DNA of 21,175 nucleotides, taken from contig CANHBE010000015.1 in the NCBI GenBank assembly GCA_947458575.1, positions 1-21,175 of the forward strand. The letters are read 5' to 3'. A program made the position numbers and the translations under genes. Shown piece after piece: positions 6,488-14,149 of this stretch (position 1 is its first letter; the number at the start of each line of letters is the position of its first letter). Origin of the DNA: Flavobacteriaceae bacterium. GTDB lineage: Bacteria > Bacteroidota > Bacteroidia > Flavobacteriales > Flavobacteriaceae. Below the pieces are notes generated by a model. It saw only the letters and a program-made list of their open reading frames with translations. It did not search any database and had not been told where the DNA came from.

Positions 6488-7480
6488 TTATTCTTTATCT
6501 AGTTTGTATTTGGATAAATCCATTCCGAAGGTTAGGTTCTTAACAGCAACTAGTTCATCTAATTCTGTCAAAGATTTTTTACCAAAGTTACGGAACTTCA
6601 TTAAGTCGTTTTTGTTGAACGATACTAAGTCGCCAAGCGTATCTACTTCTGCAGCTTTAAGGCAGTTTAGTGCTCTTACGGATAAATCCATATCGACTAA
6701 CTTCGTTTTCAACAGTTGACGCATGTGCAATGATTCTTCATCATAAGATTCAGTTTGCGCAATTTCGTCAGCTTCTAAGGTGATTCGTTCATCAGAGAAC
6801 AACATAAAATGATGAATCAAAACTTTCGCAGCTTCTGTTAAAGCGTCTTTAGGATTGATTGAGCCATCTGTTTTGATTTCGAAAACTAATTTTTCGTAAT
6901 CTGTTTTCTGTTCAACTCGGAAGTTTTCAATGGCATACTTTACGTTCTTAACGGGTGTAAAGATTGAATCCGTGAAAATTGTTCCGATTGCTGCGTTCTG
7001 CTTTTTGTTTTCTTCAGCAGGAACGTAACCGCGACCTTTTTCTATTGTCAACTCGATATTGAGTTTGATTTTGCTATCTAAGTTGCATATTACTAATTCC
7101 GGGTTTAGCACCTGAAAACCAGAAATGAACTTTTGAAAATCACCAGCTGTCACTTGATCTTTACCTGTAACAGAGATGGTTACTGATTCGTTATCGATGT
7201 CTTCAATTTGGCGCTTGAAACGCACTTGCTTCAAGTTCAAAATGATTTCCGTAACATCTTCAACAACACCTGAAATAGTAGAAAACTCGTGATCAACACC
7301 TTCGATTCGCACAGAGGTGATTGCGTATCCTTCTAAAGCGGAAAGCATCACTCTTCTAAGTGCATTACCAACGGTCAATCCGTATCCAGGTTCCAAAGGT
7401 CTAAATTCAAATTTACCTTCAAAATCGGTAGAATCGATCATGATAACTTTATCGGGCTTCTGAAAATTAAATATTGCCAT
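6488..7480 (-). CDS. rpoA: DNA-directed RNA polymerase subunit alpha
   Basis: A 330-residue alpha subunit that dimerises to scaffold beta and beta' assembly. The N-terminal domain (about 1-235) has the dimerisation segment GYGLTVGNALRRVMLSALEG. A linker leads to the C-terminal domain (about 255-330) with SVRALNCLK, matching the E. coli R265/N268 DNA-contact region, and FGKKSLTEL, matching the G296/K298 region. UP-element-type contacts may therefore be possible. It sits in the usual alpha-operon order rpsM, rpsK, rpsD, rpoA, rplQ, starting 20 nt after rpsD. Confidence 0.98.
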   Translation of the reverse strand: MAIFNFQKPDKVIMIDSTDFEGKFEFRPLEPGYGLTVGNALRRVMLSALEGYAITSVRIEGVDHEFSTISGVVEDVTEIILNLKQVRFKRQIEDIDNESVTISVTGKDQVTAGDFQKFISGFQVLNPELVICNLDSKIKLNIELTIEKGRGYVPAEENKKQNAAIGTIFTDSIFTPVKNVKYAIENFRVEQKTDYEKLVFEIKTDGSINPKDALTEAAKVLIHHFMLFSDERITLEADEIAQTESYDEESLHMRQLLKTKLVDMDLSVRALNCLKAAEVDTLGDLVSFNKNDLMKFRNFGKKSLTELDELVAVKNLTFGMDLSKYKLDKE

Positions 7481-7500
7481 AATTTCGACTAAGTCAATTA

Positions 7501-8106
7501 TTATTTGTTGTACAATTCGACGATTAACTGCTCTTTAATGTTTTCTGGAATTTGTAATCTAGCTGGTACTGAAACGAAAACACCTTCTTTAGTATCATTG
7601 TTCCAAGTAATCCACTCATAGACATGAGAAGAATTTGCCAAAGAATTATTGATAGCTTCAACTGTTTTAGACTTTTCACGAACCGCTACCTTATCGCCAG
7701 CTCTTAAGTGATATGAAGGAATGTTTACAACTTCACCGTTAACGGTAATATGTCTGTGAGAAACAATTTGACGTGCTGCTCTTCTTGAAGGAGCGATCCC
7801 CATTCTGAATACAACATTATCAAGTCTTGCTTCACAAAGTTGGATTAATACTTCACCGGTAACACCACGAGCAGCTGATGCTTTCTCGAACAAACCTCTA
7901 AATTGCTTTTCGAGGATTCCGTAGGTATACTTTGCTTTTTGTTTTTCCATTAACTGAACGGCATATTCAGATTTTTTACCTCTTTTCTTTGCCATTCCGT
8001 GTTGTCCCGGAGGATAATTTCTCTTTTCGAAGGATTTATCCTCTCCGAAGATTGCTTCGCCGAATTTACGAGCGATTTTGGTTTTTGGACCAGTATATCT
8101 TGCCAT
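7501..8106 (-). CDS. rpsD: 30S ribosomal protein S4
   Basis: A 201-residue S4, a primary 16S rRNA binder that starts 30S assembly. It begins MARYTGPKTKIARKFGEAIFG and contains KRNYPPGQHG. The S4 RNA-binding domain (about residues 93-155) includes RLDNVVFRMGIAPSRRAARQIVSHRHITVNG. No zinc-binding cysteine cluster is present at the N terminus, so it is a cysteine-free form. S4 represses its own operon in E. coli and its own gene in B. subtilis. Here rpsD follows rpsK after an unusually long 86-nt gap containing a nested inverted repeat, a possible place for such control. Confidence 0.98.
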   Translation of the reverse strand: MARYTGPKTKIARKFGEAIFGEDKSFEKRNYPPGQHGMAKKRGKKSEYAVQLMEKQKAKYTYGILEKQFRGLFEKASAARGVTGEVLIQLCEARLDNVVFRMGIAPSRRAARQIVSHRHITVNGEVVNIPSYHLRAGDKVAVREKSKTVEAINNSLANSSHVYEWITWNNDTKEGVFVSVPARLQIPENIKEQLIVELYNK

Positions 8107-8119
8107 TTTTTAGAATTTA

Positions 8120-8172
8120 AGGTAGTGATTATGAATTCAGGTCAAATCCTCCGATAATCAATATATCTACCT
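8120..8172 (-). promoter_or_regulatory. Nested inverted repeat in the rpsD leader
   Basis: AGGTAG (8120-8125) is the exact complement of CTACCT (8167-8172). The adjoining TGATTAT (8126-8132) matches ATAATCA (8154-8160). The stem has 13 bp with one 6-nt bulge (8161-8166) and a 21-nt loop. It ends 13 nt before the rpsD ATG. I infer a possible autogenous control site for S4; no homology to the known S4 leaders is claimed. Confidence 0.45.
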
Positions 8173-8192
8173 AGGTTATACTTTAAATTAAT

Positions 8193-8576
8193 TTAGACTC
8201 TTCTTCTCTTTGGAGGTCTACATCCGTTGTGCGGCATTGGAGTAACATCGATAATTTCTGTCACTTCAACTCCACTATTGTGAATAGAACGAATTGCAGA
8301 TTCGCGTCCGTTTCCTGGTCCTTTCACGTAAACTTTAACTTTCTTAAGTCCAGCCTCTAACGCGACTTTGCTACAATCTTCTGCTGCCATTTGAGCGGCA
8401 TAAGGTGTGTTCTTTTTAGAACCTCTAAATCCCATTTTCCCTGCAGAAGACCATGAAATAACTTCACCTTTCTTATTGGTTAAAGAAATAATGATGTTGT
8501 TGAAAGTAGCATTAATATGAGCTTCACCCGTTGATTCAACGATAACTTTACGTTTTTTTGTTGTTGCCTTAGCCAT
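8193..8576 (-). CDS. rpsK: 30S ribosomal protein S11
   Basis: A 127-residue S11 of the 30S platform, which helps form the mRNA channel near the E site with S7. The N terminus is basic (MAKATTKKRKVIVESTGEAH). The conserved segments SSAGKMGFRGSKKNTPYAAQ and VKGPGNGRESAIRS lie in the middle, and the C terminus ends in TPMPHNGCRPPKRRRV. Length and motifs are normal. rpsM lies 8 nt upstream. The 86-nt gap downstream to rpsD is one of the few long gaps in the cluster. Confidence 0.98.
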   Translation of the reverse strand: MAKATTKKRKVIVESTGEAHINATFNNIIISLTNKKGEVISWSSAGKMGFRGSKKNTPYAAQMAAEDCSKVALEAGLKKVKVYVKGPGNGRESAIRSIHNSGVEVTEIIDVTPMPHNGCRPPKRRRV

Positions 8577-8584
8577 ATTATCTA

Positions 8585-8959
8585 TTATTTAGTTGCTTTC
8601 TTCTTGTTAGCAACAGTTTTTCTTTTTCCTTTTCTTGTTCTGGAGTTGTTCTTAGTTCTTTGACCACGCAATGGAAGTCCAGATCTATGACGAATTCCTC
8701 TGTAGCAACCAATATCCATCAATCGCTTGATGTTTAGTGAAACTTCAGAACGTAGTTCCCCTTCAATTTTAAAATAGGAAACAGCGTCACGAATTGCTCC
8801 GATCTGATCATCATTCCAATCTTGTACCTTAATGTCTTCGCTTACATTAGCTTTTGCTAATATTTCGCTCGCGCGACTTTTTCCTATTCCGAAGATATAG
8901 GTCAATGCGATAACTCCTCTTTTGTTTTTTGGGATGTCTACCCCTGCTATTCTTGCCAT
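8585..8959 (-). CDS. rpsM: 30S ribosomal protein S13
   Basis: A 124-residue S13 of the 30S head, which contacts the P-site tRNA and forms an intersubunit bridge. It opens MARIAGVDIPKNKRGVIALT and carries the helix-two-turn-helix region YIFGIGKSRASEIL. The signature YRGIRHRSGLPLRGQRTKNN and a strongly basic tail (ARTRKGKRKTV-like) close it. It starts 2 nt after the rpmJ stop, in the normal order infA, rpmJ, rpsM. Confidence 0.98.
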   Translation of the reverse strand: MARIAGVDIPKNKRGVIALTYIFGIGKSRASEILAKANVSEDIKVQDWNDDQIGAIRDAVSYFKIEGELRSEVSLNIKRLMDIGCYRGIRHRSGLPLRGQRTKNNSRTRKGKRKTVANKKKATK

Positions 8960-8961
8960 AA

Positions 8962-9078
8962 TTATCCTTGTCTTTGTTTAAATCTAGGATTCTTTTTGTT
9001 GATTACGTATAATCTGCCTTTTCTGCGCACAATGATGCATTCGGCACTTCTTTTCTTAACTGATGCTCTTACTTTCAT
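8962..9078 (-). CDS. rpmJ: 50S ribosomal protein L36, zinc-independent form
   Basis: A 38-residue L36 found by reading the gap between infA and rpsM; the ATG is the complement of 9078-9076. The protein begins MKVRASVKKRSAECIIVRRK and ends NPRFKQRQG. The zinc-binding form has three Cys and one His. Here only the cysteine at 14 remains and the other positions are Ser, Asn and Phe, so it should not bind zinc. The gene lies between infA and rpsM as in most bacteria. Its leader holds five heptamer repeats ending 4 nt before the ATG. Confidence 0.96.
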   Translation of the reverse strand: MKVRASVKKRSAECIIVRRKGRLYVINKKNPRFKQRQG

Positions 9079-9082
9079 TTTA

Positions 9083-9117
9083 GTTTAGCTTTTAGCTTTT
9101 AGCCTTTCGCTTTTAGC
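9083..9117 (-). repeat. Five heptamer repeats in the rpmJ leader
   Basis: Five 7-bp units in exact register read, on the plus strand, GTTTAGC, TTTTAGC, TTTTAGC, CTTTCGC, TTTTAGC; the transcript carries GCTAAAA units. An upstream TTTTAGC in the transcript (9139-9133) can pair with any of the three perfect copies, giving alternative 7-bp hairpins just before the rpmJ start codon. Copy number could change by slippage. Confidence 0.7.
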
Positions 9118-9158
9118 AATAATTTAAAAACCGCTAAAACCCAACTGCTAATTGCAAT

Positions 9159-9374
9159 TTAATATCTATAGGTAATTCTTGCTTTTGACAAATCGTATGG
9201 ACTCATTTCCAGCTTCACTTTATCACCAGGTAATAATTTGATGTAATGCATTCGCATCTTTCCGGAAATATGGGCAATTACAATATGTCCATTTTCTAAT
9301 TCTACACGGAACATAGCATTTGACAATGCTTCAATTATAGATCCGTCTTGTTCTATTGCTGATTGTTTTGCCAT
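9159..9374 (-). CDS. infA: Translation initiation factor IF-1
   Basis: A 71-residue IF-1, a single OB-fold protein that binds the 30S A site during initiation with IF-2 and IF-3. The segments FRVELENGHIVIAHISGKMR, LPGDKVKLEMSPYDLSKARI and a terminal TYRY match the family over its full length. It follows secY by 5 nt and precedes rpmJ after 80 nt, the common secY-infA-rpmJ order. Confidence 0.98.
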   Translation of the reverse strand: MAKQSAIEQDGSIIEALSNAMFRVELENGHIVIAHISGKMRMHYIKLLPGDKVKLEMSPYDLSKARITYRY

Positions 9375-9379
9375 AAAAA

Positions 9380-10723
9380 CTAAGCTACTGCTTTTCGATT
9401 TTTACCACTTTTCATCAAACCATCGTAATGCTTGTTTAATAAGTATGAGTTGATTTGTTGAATTGTATCAATTGCAACCCCAACCATAATAATTAAAGAA
9501 GTTCCTCCGAAGAACATAGCCCAAGATTGTTGTACACCTAGAGCAACAATCAACGCCGGGAACACAGCGATTAATGCCAAAAATAACGATCCAGGAAACG
9601 TGATTAAAGACATAATATGATCTAAGTAGTCTGATGTTTCAGCACCTGGACGAACACCAGGAATAAATCCACCGCTTCTCTTCAAATCGTCAGCCATCTT
9701 ATTTGTAGGAACGGTAATCGCGGTGTAGAAGAATGTGAACACAACAATCAGTGCAGCAAAAACAAAATTATACCAAAATCCGAACATGTCACTGAAAGCT
9801 CCAGCAATTGTCTGCGAGGTTTCTGTTTCAGACAAGCCTGCCAAGGCTGCCGGGATAAACATAATAGCTTGTGCGAATATGATCGGCATTACTCCGGAAG
9901 CATTCAACTTTAATGGTATCCACTGTCTGTTTCCTCCCATCATATCTTGCTCAAAGTCTCCGGTTGTTGTTCGACGCGCATACTGCACAGGTATTTTTCT
10001 TACTGCCATTACCAACAGAACGCAGGCAATGATTACCAACAACCAAATAATTATTTCGATAACCAACAACATTGGACCTCCATTGTTGTTTGTAATTGTT
10101 GAAGTAAATTCTTGTATGAACGCCTGTGGCAAACGAGCCAAGATACCTACCATTATCAAGAGTGAAATACCGTTTCCAATTCCTTTATCTGTGATTTTCT
10201 CTCCCATCCACATCGCAAAGATTGTCCCAGTGGTTAGAATTAAAACAGATGAGAACAAGAAGCTAAATGAATCAAAACCTAACATAAAAGCACTAGAAGG
10301 TAGTGTTCTGTATAAGTTATAGATATAGCCTGGCCCTTGAACTAGCGTAATCAGAATTGTCAACCAACGTGTGATTTGGTTTAACTTCTTTCTGCCACTC
10401 TCTCCATCTTTCTGTAATTTTTGCAAGTAGGGAATTGCAATTCCCATTAATTGCACTACGATTGAAGCAGAGATGTATGGCATAATTCCCAGTGCGAAAA
10501 CAGATGCCTTAGAGAAAGCACCACCTGTAAACATATCGAGAATTGAACCAATACCATCTTTCGTTTGACCTTCTAAGCTATTTAATTGCGTAGCATCAAT
10601 ACCCGGTAGTGTAACGTGAGCACCAAATCGATATACTACTAATAGACCTAACGTAAGTAGGATTCTATTTCTCAGTTCGTCGATTTTCCAAACATTGGCT
10701 AATGATTCAAAAAATTTCTTCAT
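9380..10723 (-). CDS. secY: Preprotein translocase subunit SecY
   Basis: A 447-residue polytopic inner-membrane protein, the channel of the Sec translocon with SecE and SecG. It begins MKKFFESLANVWKIDELRNR. Hydrophobic segments consistent with ten transmembrane helices run from about residue 20 to 420. Recognisable parts include FALGIMPYISASIVVQLM (helix 2 region), GNGISLLIMVGI, the cytoplasmic loop RRTTTGDFEQDMMGGNRQWIPLKLN, and PGVRPGAETSDYL before the last helices. Length is normal. It lies between rplO and infA, the usual end of the spc operon, 13 nt after rplO. Confidence 0.98.
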   Translation of the reverse strand: MKKFFESLANVWKIDELRNRILLTLGLLVVYRFGAHVTLPGIDATQLNSLEGQTKDGIGSILDMFTGGAFSKASVFALGIMPYISASIVVQLMGIAIPYLQKLQKDGESGRKKLNQITRWLTILITLVQGPGYIYNLYRTLPSSAFMLGFDSFSFLFSSVLILTTGTIFAMWMGEKITDKGIGNGISLLIMVGILARLPQAFIQEFTSTITNNNGGPMLLVIEIIIWLLVIIACVLLVMAVRKIPVQYARRTTTGDFEQDMMGGNRQWIPLKLNASGVMPIIFAQAIMFIPAALAGLSETETSQTIAGAFSDMFGFWYNFVFAALIVVFTFFYTAITVPTNKMADDLKRSGGFIPGVRPGAETSDYLDHIMSLITFPGSLFLALIAVFPALIVALGVQQSWAMFFGGTSLIIMVGVAIDTIQQINSYLLNKHYDGLMKSGKNRKAVA

Positions 10724-10736
10724 CGCTATAGCAAAA

Positions 10737-11189
10737 TTAAAGGGTTACTGCTTCACCACCGGCAGCTTCGATTGCCGCCTTAGCAGTTGCAGTGAATTTA
10801 TGAGCAGATACTTTCAATTTGGCTTTCAATTCACCTCTTCCCATTATTTTAACTAAATCATTCTTCGTTGCCAAACGATTCAAGACGATCGTAGAAAGAT
10901 CTACGGTGTCAGTTACAATCCCATTATCAACTAATCCTTGTAAAGTATCTAGGTTTATTCCTTGATACTCAACACGATTGATGTTTTTGAAACCGAACTT
11001 AGGAACACGTCTTTGCAAAGGCATTTGTCCTCCTTCAAAACCGATCTTCTTTGAATATCCTGAACGAGACTTAGCTCCTTTGTGTCCTCTTGCTGAAGTA
11101 CCACCTTTACCAGAACCTTCACCACGTCCGAGACGTTTGTTTTGATTATGTGTTGAACCTTCAGCGGGTTGTAAGTTACTTAAATTCAT
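10737..11189 (-). CDS. rplO: 50S ribosomal protein L15
   Basis: A 150-residue L15, a late-assembling 23S rRNA binder near the peptidyl transferase region. The glycine-rich, basic N-terminal extension (about 1-55) contains NKRLGRGEGSGKGGTSARGH and GYSKKIGFEGGQMPLQRR. The globular C-terminal domain ends KFTATAKAAIEAAGGEAVTL. It follows rpmD by 11 nt and precedes secY, the standard spc order. Confidence 0.98.
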   Translation of the reverse strand: MNLSNLQPAEGSTHNQNKRLGRGEGSGKGGTSARGHKGAKSRSGYSKKIGFEGGQMPLQRRVPKFGFKNINRVEYQGINLDTLQGLVDNGIVTDTVDLSTIVLNRLATKNDLVKIMGRGELKAKLKVSAHKFTATAKAAIEAAGGEAVTL

Positions 11190-11200
11190 AACTGTATTTG

Positions 11201-11383
11201 TTATTTAACTTCCTCAACGGAAACTAAGTGTTTAACTTTATTTATCATTCCAAGGATCGCAGGATTTGACTCATGCTCTACTACTTGGCCCATTTTACGA
11301 AGACCCAATGCTTCCAATCCTCGTTTCTGAGTTAAAGGACAATTGATTTTACTTCGAACTTGTTTTACTAATAATTTAGCCAT
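11201..11383 (-). CDS. rpmD: 50S ribosomal protein L30
   Basis: A 60-residue L30, a small protein of the large subunit. It begins MAKLLVKQVRSKINCPLTQK, continues with RGLEALGLRKMGQVVEHESN, and ends MINKVKHLVSVEEVK. These match the full-length short bacterial form. It lies between rpsE (12 nt upstream) and rplO. Confidence 0.97.
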   Translation of the reverse strand: MAKLLVKQVRSKINCPLTQKRGLEALGLRKMGQVVEHESNPAILGMINKVKHLVSVEEVK

Positions 11384-11395
11384 AATTTCCTTGAA

Positions 11396-11920
11396 TTAAC
11401 CTTTAAAAACTTTCTCTAAAGAAACTCCTCGTTGTTTTGCAACAGTATGAGCACTTCTCATTTGCAGCAGGGCATCGAATGTTGCTTTCACCACATTGTG
11501 AGGATTTGAAGAACCTTGTGATTTAGACAATACATCATGAATACCTACTGACTCAAGCACCGAACGTACAGCACCACCCGCAATAACTCCAGTACCATGC
11601 GAAGCAGGCATTAAGTACACACGAGCACCACCAAACTTTCCTTTTTGATCATGAGGCACAGATTGTCCACTTAGAGGAATTCTTACCAAATTTTTCTTAG
11701 CATCTTCTACTGCTTTCGCGATAGCCTCAGATACGTCTTTAGATTTACCTAAACCGTGTCCGACAACACCATTTTCGTCACCGACAACTACAATTGCAGA
11801 GAAGCCAAAAGCTCTTCCTCCTTTAGTTACTTTGGTAACACGATTTACACTTACCAAACGATCCTTCAATTCAAGGCCGCTAGGTTTCACCATCTCAATA
11901 TTCTTGTATTTACTAGACAT
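11396..11920 (-). CDS. rpsE: 30S ribosomal protein S5
   Basis: A 174-residue S5, involved in decoding accuracy and mRNA unwinding at the entry tunnel. The N-terminal double-stranded-RNA-binding domain has LVSVNRVTKVTKGGRAFGFS and VVVGDENGVVGHGLGKSKDV. The C-terminal domain has LMPASHGTGVIAGGAVRSVL and ends HTVAKQRGVSLEKVFKG. Length is normal. It starts 6 nt after the rplR stop. Confidence 0.98.
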   Translation of the reverse strand: MSSKYKNIEMVKPSGLELKDRLVSVNRVTKVTKGGRAFGFSAIVVVGDENGVVGHGLGKSKDVSEAIAKAVEDAKKNLVRIPLSGQSVPHDQKGKFGGARVYLMPASHGTGVIAGGAVRSVLESVGIHDVLSKSQGSSNPHNVVKATFDALLQMRSAHTVAKQRGVSLEKVFKG

Positions 11921-11926
11921 AGTTTA

Positions 11927-12277
11927 TTAGAATTTAAGTCCGGCTGCTCTCGCACCTTCCGCTAATGATTGAACACGACCGTGATACAAGTAACCTCCTC
12001 TATCGAAGGTAACATTCTCAATTCCGGCTTTTAACGCTTTCTCTGCTATCAATTTTCCAACTGCAGCAGCCACTTCAACGTTTGTTCCTTTACTTACTCC
12101 TTTTTCTCTTGAAGATGCAGCTAATAAAGTAACTCCATTCACATCATCAATGAGTTGCGCGTAGATTTCTTTATTACTTCTGAATACAGAAAGTCTTGGT
12201 TTGGTAGCTGTTCCGCTAACAATCTTTCTGATTCTGAATCTAATTCTCTGTCTTCTATCAGATTTAGTTAATGACAT
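11927..12277 (-). CDS. rplR: 50S ribosomal protein L18
   Basis: A 116-residue L18, which binds 5S rRNA in the central protuberance with L5 and L25. The N terminus is basic with RRQRIRFRIRKIVSGTATKP, followed by RLSVFRSNKEIYAQLIDD. The C-terminal part has TFDRGGYLYHGRVQSLAEGA and ends RAAGLKF. All are family hallmarks. It is 13 nt after rplF. Confidence 0.98.
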   Translation of the reverse strand: MSLTKSDRRQRIRFRIRKIVSGTATKPRLSVFRSNKEIYAQLIDDVNGVTLLAASSREKGVSKGTNVEVAAAVGKLIAEKALKAGIENVTFDRGGYLYHGRVQSLAEGARAAGLKF

Positions 12278-12290
12278 AATCTTAAATTTT

Positions 12291-12833
12291 TTAAGCGGAT
12301 TTACCAGCTTTTCTTCTTAATTCTTCTCCAACGAACTTAACTCCTTTTCCTTTATATGGCTCAGGCTTACGGAAACCTCTGATTTTCGCAGCAATCTGAC
12401 CCAATAATTGTTTGTCATAAGAAGTCAACTTTACGATTGGATTCTTTCCTTTTTCAGAAATTGTCTCCAATTTAACTTCAGGTGCCAATTCTAAAACAAT
12501 GTTGTGCGAGAATCCAAGAGCAAGGTCCAATTTTTGTCCTTGATTAGACGCTCTGTAACCAACTCCAACCAACTCTAATTCTTTAGTGAATCCTTCGGAC
12601 ACACCAATGATCATGTTATTGATTAGAGATCTATACAATCCATGTTTTGCTCTTTGGTCTTTCAAATCTGATGATCTTTCAACTGTAACCTGACCATCCT
12701 CAACTTTTACAGTAACATCACTGTACTCCTGACTAAGTTGACCTAATTTTCCTTTAACGTTGATAACATTATTAGCAACTTCAACAGTTACACCTGCAGG
12801 AATTACAACGGGGTTTTTACCTATTCTTGACAT
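12291..12833 (-). CDS. rplF: 50S ribosomal protein L6
   Basis: A 180-residue L6, which binds 23S rRNA near the sarcin-ricin loop. It begins MSRIGKNPVVIPAGVTVEV. The two L6 repeats are visible, the second containing GFSHNIVLELAPEVKLE. The C-terminal signature KIRGFRKPEPYKGKGVKF is intact and followed by GEELRRKAGKSA. It starts 13 nt after the rpsH stop. Confidence 0.98.
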   Translation of the reverse strand: MSRIGKNPVVIPAGVTVEVANNVINVKGKLGQLSQEYSDVTVKVEDGQVTVERSSDLKDQRAKHGLYRSLINNMIIGVSEGFTKELELVGVGYRASNQGQKLDLALGFSHNIVLELAPEVKLETISEKGKNPIVKLTSYDKQLLGQIAAKIRGFRKPEPYKGKGVKFVGEELRRKAGKSA

Positions 12834-12846
12834 CGTTAGCTGTTTA

Positions 12847-13245
12847 TTAGTATACGTAACAAATTACTTCACCGCCAACATTTAATTGCTTGGCTTGTTT
12901 CCCGGTCATCAATCCTTTTGAAGTTGATACGATAGCTATACCCAAACCATTCAAGATTCTAGGTAATTTAGCAGCACCGGCATATTTACGCAAACCTGGT
13001 TTGCTGATTCTTTGGATATCTTTAATTACAGGCTCCTTAGTATCTTTATCATACTTCAAAGCAATTTTGATTGAACCCTGAACAGCGTTATCCTCAAACT
13101 TGTAACTTAAGATGTAACCTTGATCGAATAAGATCTTAGTAATTTCTTTTTTCAGATTAGAAGCAGGAATCTCAACAACTTTATGGTTTGCAGCCACAGC
13201 ATTTCTGATTCTTGTCAAATAATCCGCAATTGGATCTGTATACAT
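12847..13245 (-). CDS. rpsH: 30S ribosomal protein S8
   Basis: A 132-residue S8, a primary binder of the 16S central domain and, in E. coli, the translational repressor of the spc operon. The N-terminal segment DPIADYLTRIRNAVAANHKV and the C-terminal signature IAIVSTSKGLMTGKQAKQ are intact, ending GEVICYVY. It is preceded by a 77-nt gap with an inverted repeat, which is notable because neighbouring gaps are short. Confidence 0.98.
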   Translation of the reverse strand: MYTDPIADYLTRIRNAVAANHKVVEIPASNLKKEITKILFDQGYILSYKFEDNAVQGSIKIALKYDKDTKEPVIKDIQRISKPGLRKYAGAAKLPRILNGLGIAIVSTSKGLMTGKQAKQLNVGGEVICYVY

Positions 13246-13258
13246 ATTTATTAAATTG

Positions 13259-13301
13259 CGGTTATGGTTTTCAAAGAGTACTCACTAATTGAACCTTTAA
13301 C
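13259..13301 (-). promoter_or_regulatory. Interrupted hairpin before rpsH
   Basis: GGTTA (13259-13263) matches TAACC (13297-13301), GGTT (13265-13268) matches AACC (13291-13294), and CAA (13271-13273) matches TTG (13288-13290). This gives about 12 paired bases with small internal loops. It lies in the 77-nt rpsN-rpsH gap and ends about 13 nt before the rpsH start. A role in control by S8 is only a guess. Confidence 0.35.
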
Positions 13302-13322
13302 CAATTGATAATTCTAAATTTT

Positions 13323-13592
13323 TTACCAGCTAGCTTTCTTTACTCCTGGAATTAAGCCTTGGTTAGCCATTTCACGGAAAGTTACACGTGAAATTCCAAA
13401 TTGGCGCATATACCCTCTAGGTCTTCCTGTCAGTTTGCAACGATTGTGCATACGTACCGGAGAAGCATTCTTTGGCAACTTTTGCAAGCCTTCATAGTCT
13501 TTCGCTTCTAGTAAAGCTTTTCTCTTTTCAGCGTACTTTGCTACAGTTTTTGCTCTTTTCACCTCACGGGCTTTCATTGATTCTTTAGCCAT
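13323..13592 (-). CDS. rpsN: 30S ribosomal protein S14, zinc-independent long form
   Basis: An 89-residue S14 of the 30S head. The zinc-binding form is about 61 residues with two CxxC pairs. This one is the longer form and keeps a single cysteine (C52, in MHNRCKLTGRPRGYMRQFG), so no zinc site can form. The C terminus GISRVTFREMANQGLIPGVK is typical, ending KKASW. It follows rplE by 3 nt. Confidence 0.98.
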   Translation of the reverse strand: MAKESMKAREVKRAKTVAKYAEKRKALLEAKDYEGLQKLPKNASPVRMHNRCKLTGRPRGYMRQFGISRVTFREMANQGLIPGVKKASW

Positions 13593-13595
13593 ATC

Positions 13596-14147
13596 TTAAT
13601 TCTTTTTAAAGGGTAAACCTAATTCGCCCAGCAAGGATTTTGCTTCCTTATCTGTTTTCGCATTTGTTACAAACGAGATATCCATTCCTGAAATCTTATT
13701 TACTTTGTCTATATCGATTTCAGGGAAAATAATCTGCTCCAATACTCCTAAGTTGTAATTTCCACGGCCGTCAAAACCTGTAGCCTTAATACCGTTGAAA
13801 TCACGAACACGGGGCAAAGCAGAAGTCACCAATCTATCCAAAAACTCATACATTTTGTCACCACGCAAAGTCACTTTTGCGCCGATTGGCATACCTTTTC
13901 TCAATTTAAAAGACGCCACATCTTTCTTGGACATAGTAGAAACCGCTTTTTGACCAGTTATTTTGGTTAATTCCTCCACCGCATAATCAATTAACTTCTT
14001 GTCAGATACGGCAGCACCAACACCTTTGCTTAGAACAATTTTTTCCAATTTTGGAACTTGCATTACATTTTTGTAACCAAATTCTTCCTTAAGAGCCGGA
14101 ATTACCCTTTTCTTATATTCCTCTTTTAATCTAGGTATGTAAGCCAT
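13596..14147 (-). CDS. rplE: 50S ribosomal protein L5
   Basis: A 183-residue L5, which binds 5S rRNA and contacts the P-site tRNA. It begins MAYIPRLKEEYKKRVIPALK and includes KLEKIVLSKGVGAAVSDKK and the conserved GQKAVSTMSKKDVASFKLRK. It also has the LPRVRDFNGI segment and GRGNYNLGVLEQIIFPEI. Length is normal. Gaps are 2 nt to rplX and 3 nt to rpsN, in the standard spc order. Confidence 0.98.
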   Translation of the reverse strand: MAYIPRLKEEYKKRVIPALKEEFGYKNVMQVPKLEKIVLSKGVGAAVSDKKLIDYAVEELTKITGQKAVSTMSKKDVASFKLRKGMPIGAKVTLRGDKMYEFLDRLVTSALPRVRDFNGIKATGFDGRGNYNLGVLEQIIFPEIDIDKVNKISGMDISFVTNAKTDKEAKSLLGELGLPFKKN

Positions 14148-14149
14148 AA

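Noticed and set aside
9735..10322. 195-codon open frame on the plus strand
   Set aside because: It lies wholly antisense to the well-conserved secY and has no recognisable domain; the open frame is a by-product of the complementary coding sequence.
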